Assembly (NCBI GenBank): GCA_017871115.1
Contig: JAFCIZ010000001.1
Span: forward strand, 477,501-541,500
DNA from: Cunninghamella blakesleeana
Taxonomy: Eukaryota; Mucoromycota; Mucoromycetes; Mucorales; Cunninghamellaceae
Reading direction: 5' to 3'
Length of the DNA stretch: 64,000 nt
This document shows positions 60,303-64,000 of this stretch, piece after piece (the stretch's first letter is position 1; each line of letters begins with the position of its first letter). The notes under the pieces are model-generated. The model ran no database searches. It had not been told where the DNA came from and saw nothing but the letters and a program-made list of their open reading frames with translations. The position numbers and the translations under genes are program-made.

Positions 60303-60558
60303 TATATCGAAAAATATATCCAAACCTTGTTAATCAATAATATCAACTAATTAAAAAATAATAATCTCACCCTCACTCTCACATACATAGAATGTAATTA
60401 TAATTTATTTGCTTATGCACACATACAATAAAAATAAAACTTCATATATTATACCATCTGTATACATATATATGTACTTTTTTTTTTTAAAAAAAAAAAA
60501 AAGGATAATAGCAACAATAAAAAGAAATAAGGACAAAATATTACATTTATTATAGTTT

Positions 60559-61086
60559 TTATTTTATTGGGGTAATATTTTTTATCCAACCATATTTTAC
60601 AAGTTTCTTTGCAATAGTTGGAGTGATCATAGCAGTTAAAGAGATTCGAATGGGTAAAAATAAAGTTTTGTGTATACCAAAAGCTAATAAAAAAACAGAA
60701 GACCATGAAGGATGATCATCAGAGGAAGTAGTAGAAGAGGGAGAAGAGGATGGAAATTGAATACCAGTGATTGATTTTATTTCTTTTAAAATGGATTCTT
60801 CTATTTTTTTCACTTTATCAGCACCTTTAAAATAGACAAGAGCCGAAGCTAGACTGAAATCCATCAAACTAATAGTCATATAAATACCTACACTGACATA
60901 ACCATATTTTTTCATATAATGCTTTAATTTTGCATAATAAGAAGTGGGAGAAGGAATGCTGGTTGAATACTGATAATTAAAATAAATTGGCTGTTTATAT
61001 CGATGGATTGGTATTTTTGGACGAGAATGATGGTAATGAAAAGGTTGATATTTAAAGGTTTTTGTAGTCCGTATTAATCTATTCAT
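60559..61086 (-). CDS. FAM210/DUF1279 mitochondrial membrane protein
   Basis: A single exon of 175 residues from ATG 61086. The first 45 residues are rich in Arg, Lys, His and Tyr with no acidic residue, a mitochondrial presequence. The DUF1279 domain (about 50-168) has its marks: YAKLKHYMKKYGYVSVGIYM, DFSLASALVYF, then FGIHKTLFLPIRISLTAMIT and a final KYGWIK. A Ser/Thr-rich insert (112-128) separates the halves. FAM210 proteins sit in the mitochondrial inner membrane and, in animals, affect mitochondrial translation; the fungal role is inferred only. AT repeat 61087-61112 abuts the start. Confidence 0.85.
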   Translation of the reverse strand: MNRLIRTTKTFKYQPFHYHHSRPKIPIHRYKQPIYFNYQYSTSIPSPTSYYAKLKHYMKKYGYVSVGIYMTISLMDFSLASALVYFKGADKVKKIEESILKEIKSITGIQFPSSSPSSTTSSDDHPSWSSVFLLAFGIHKTLFLPIRISLTAMITPTIAKKLVKYGWIKNITPIK

Positions 61087-61578
61087 TATATATATATATA
61101 TATATATATATAAATATATAATTATTTATTTATTTTTAGCCAATAATTATAATAAAAAATTATTGACATATAAAAAAGAAAAAGGAAAGAGAAAAAAAAC
61201 TAAATTATTTTTTAAAAAAAATCTTTTTAAAAAAACTATTCATGGGTAGTAAACTTAATTTTAATATATAAAGTTGTGATTAGTTTATTTATTTATTTAT
61301 TTTATATTGTTTGAATACAGTAACTCGATGGATTTATAATTATATATTTTATATGCTATATTTTAAGTATATATAAAAGAATAATTAAAATAAATAATAT
61401 TGTTTATTAAGTAAATAGGAAAAAACATCACTGTGGTAAAGCATTAAAAAATCTGGGGTTTATTTTTAGTTTGGATAAAAAGAATTAAAAAATGGTATCA
61501 AACTATTTTTTTTTTCCTTTCTTTCACAATCTTGCTTTTATTATTAATACCTTTTATTTTTCACTCAAAACATATATA
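61087..61578. other. Divergent intergenic region
   Basis: 492 bp between the FAM210-like and the 92-residue gene, AT-rich. It has a TA repeat at the left end (61087-61112), a TTTA run (61287-61302) and a T/C-rich leader (61505-61560) next to the right start. No gene. Confidence 0.45.
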
Positions 61579-62247
61579 ATGTCTACTTCAGCTAATTTAT
61601 ACACGTATACAAAAAAATATGGACCTTTTGCATTAGCTGGAGCAGCTGGTAATTTAGTTTATAGGGATGAATATATATAATTTATATATATATATATATT
61701 TATAATTCATTTAATTTACTTATCTATTAAAAAAATAAAAAATAGCCTATTATTTATATAGTGCCAATAAACCTATTGCACCAAAAAGAGAATTTGAAAA
61801 AAATGATAAACCAAGGGAACCAAAGGTAAAATAATATTGAAGGGAAAAAAAAATATAAAAAGAGAAAAGGTAAAAGTGTTGTTTATGAATAACCATAAAA
61901 TAGTAAAAGAGAATCGCGAACGAGAACGCCAAATAATCACTCGATAAAAAACACAGTATAAACTAATAATAATAATAAATAATAACAACAAAAATCATTT
62001 GATAACACGAAAAAAATTGCCTAAATCAATATGCACTCAAACAATGAACCATGTTTATTTATAATAACTATGTCTTTATGTATTATTTGTTTTTGTTTTT
62101 TTATTTATGTTTTTTTAGAGTTCATATAATGGTAATCAACAATCGACATACAAGCCATTACACGCTGAAACTGATACTACACCCACACCTACACCAGTAG
62201 CTGATCAACCGGGTGATTTAACAAAATCCGAATTTACTTCGTCATGA
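61579..62247 (+). CDS. Small 92-residue membrane-anchored protein
   Basis: Three exons (61579-61648, 61746-61825, 62119-62247) give 92 residues in phase. The product begins MSTSANLYTYTKKYGPFALA, with one hydrophobic stretch GPFALAGAAAYYLYSA (about 15-30), then a hydrophilic Lys/Glu-rich and Thr/Pro-rich C-terminus (TPTPTPVAD). A KKYG motif precedes the helix much as in the neighbouring FAM210-like protein, and the size suggests a mitochondrial or ER tail-anchored or N-anchored subunit. Unspliced reading ends early in intron 1, so splicing is needed. Not recognised. Confidence 0.6.
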
Positions 62248-62463
62248 TTTTATTATGCAGACCAAATTTTAAGTTTAAAATCTAGTTTTCCTTTTTTGAT
62301 CACTTTATTTTTATTTTATTTTTCCAATTCTTTTATGTTACCCAATTTTATATTAAAAAATATATGAATATATAAAAAAAAAAATTGTTTATTTTTCTTC
62401 TTTTTCCTTTTTTCTTCTTTCTATTTTATTTTCTTTTATTATCTTTTTTTTTTTTTATTTTTC

Positions 62464-64000
62464 ATGTTTAATACTACTGATTTATCTCCTTCCCACTTCA
62501 AAATACCGATTATTGCCGGTGCTATTCTTCTTACTTTATATGGCCTCCGACAACATAGTCAAGCCACAAAAGATGCCAACGAAAAAAAGAAACTTATTCC
62601 AAAACCTAAAGGTCTTCCTCTCTTTGGTATGCGGCAATAAAATACATGTAATTAAATATTTATTAAACCATTTTTTTTTTAATATTGTTACTATTTTATT
62701 TTATTATATAGGTAACTTATTATCTCTAGGAAGCACCCCTTTTCTTCAACTATTTAATTTCCAAAAAGCTTTAGGTACTTTAAATATAAATATACTGGGA
62801 TCATATGATTTGAAAGATTAAAGTTGTACTCATCCAGTCTCTGATTACGTAACTGCTTATTTTTGTAGGTCCTATTATTCAACTGGATATGGGACACCAA
62901 AAATGGATTGTCATCAGTGATCCTTTTATTGCTCATGATATTTTTACAACAAATGGTGCAAATACCTCTGGAAGACCTTCAGGTACATTTGGACATGATA
63001 TCTATGGCAGGAATGGAAGGTAAATAAATAAGGAAATAAGGAAATATTATATGGCTTATACTGTATTTATTTATTTCATTATAAACAATATTTATATATA
63101 GAGGAATCGTTTTTGCAACCAATAATAAAAAATGGAAGGATACAAGGGCAGCTGGTAAATAATAATAATAAATATTCTATTTACATAAAAATAAAATCTA
63201 AAACTAAACACTTTCAAGTAGACTAATCATAAAATTCCATTTATATATATGCGCGTGTATCTATTTATATATTTATCCATTTCGTATTTAGCTTCTACCA
63301 TGCTGTCAAATAAGAGTGTGGATGAGTTATTAGATACTATTGTATACGAAATAGATATACTTATCAATAAATTACTTGATACAAAAGGACAAAATCTTGA
63401 TCCTAAAGAGCATTTTCAGTTAGTCTCCTATAATGTTATCATGACCACTTGTTTTGCAACACGAGCACCAACTACTGAAGATCCTACATTTCAACAAATT
63501 ACAGAAATGTTGCATATTCAAAATAAAAATGCGGCGGCCATGCAGTATATTGGTTCCTTTATACCTTGGTTAGGTTGGCTGGATGTCATTACCGGAAAGA
63601 AGAGAAAATTGCGATATCTTAATCAAAAATATAGAGACACTATCTTTCCTGCTTTAGTGGATGAATCACGAGCACATGGTAAAGAATGTATGGTAAATAG
63701 ACTATATAGCCTTCAAGATGAATATCATTTGGATGATGATGATATTTTGGTTACTATGAGTAAGTTGAATATATTTATATAAAATAGTTGAAAGAGAGAA
63801 TGAAAGGAAAAAAAAAGTTAAACAGCATATTTTTTTTAATAACAATAGGTGATTTAATTGTTGCTGGAAGGTAAATCATTATTGCTATTATTATTATGTT
63901 ATTTAACAATAATAATAATAAATGGATGATAATATTAATGATATATCATGTTTTTTTATTTTTACTAATATTATTCCATTATTCCATTTATTAAAATAGT
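62464..64000 (+). CDS. Cytochrome P450, 5' part (cut by right edge)
   Basis: Exons 62464-62626, 62712-62774, 62869-63019, 63102-63154, 63292-63759 and 63849-63870 are in phase, and another starts at about 64000. An N-terminal anchor (residues 13-27, IPIIAGAILLTLYG) is followed by the proline hinge IPKPKGLPLFGNLLSLG, beta sheet 1 with IQLDMGHQKWIVISDP, and helices to C (NKKWKDTRA), then E-F region and the start of helix I (DLIVAG, with AG at the oxygen-binding AGxDT motif). The heme-binding cysteine lies beyond the window. Fungal P450 of the CYP5xx/CYP6xx type with a split first domain. Substrate unknown. Confidence 0.88.

Noticed and set aside
1..64000. tRNA, rRNA, CRISPR or full transposon
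   Set aside because: No B-box GGTTCGAAT, cloverleaf, spacer array, transposase or reverse transcriptase frame was found by eye; small RNAs could still be missed.

Overview
This window comes from a very AT-rich eukaryotic nuclear genome, most likely a fungus of the Mucoromycota (Mucorales type). Genes are broken by short GT...AG introns, mostly 50-150 nt. The gene set is fungal: an Sfp1-type zinc-finger regulator, Tvp15/COPI-associated membrane proteins, a MARVEL protein, Pam17, Mak21/Noc1, Tfb2 and RPS20. Low-complexity Asn, Ser, His and acidic runs are common inside proteins. Non-coding DNA is full of poly-T/poly-A tracts and AT or ATT microsatellites. I rebuilt exons by hand from splice signals, reading phase and family conservation; 24 of the models close in phase from ATG to stop or window edge.

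Left edge to 6.2 kb is gene-poor. It has the last exon of a truncated gene, a single-exon gene joining a retrotransposon Gag-like domain to four membrane segments (2399-3505), and coding-like debris including a probable pseudogene (5055-5428). From 6.2 to 16.8 kb lie a Tvp15-like protein, PAM17, an O-fucosyltransferase-like type II membrane protein, a TBC Rab-GAP with a 35-nt exon, and an aldehyde dehydrogenase. From 17.4 to 31.1 kb, all on the minus strand, are a large disordered coiled-coil protein, a PB1-like His-rich protein, TFIIH subunit Tfb2 (13 exons), an ankyrin protein and mevalonate kinase. Mevalonate kinase shares a 211-bp divergent promoter with RPS20.

From 32.4 to 42.3 kb are a five-exon protein of unknown function, a 55-aa protein, a 993-aa Ser-rich protein whose C-terminus resembles the AF4/FMR2 C-terminal domain, a MARVEL protein and a second Tvp15-like protein. 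From 43.2 to 49.0 kb MAK21 and an SFP1 homologue lie in tandem, a ribosome-biogenesis factor next to a likely regulator of that programme. From 50 to 64 kb are a single-pass membrane SH3 protein, a seven-helix receptor-like protein, a 3.7-kb gene-free stretch, an SV2-type MFS transporter, a FAM210/DUF1279 protein, a 92-aa protein and the 5' part of a cytochrome P450 cut by the right edge.

No tRNA, rRNA, CRISPR array or complete transposon was seen. The strongest novelty candidate is the Gag-like/four-helix membrane protein. Next are the AF4-like protein, several lineage-type unknowns, two 12-nt micro-exons, a recurrent upstream CGGAATT element, and repeated T(n)A(n) palindromes.
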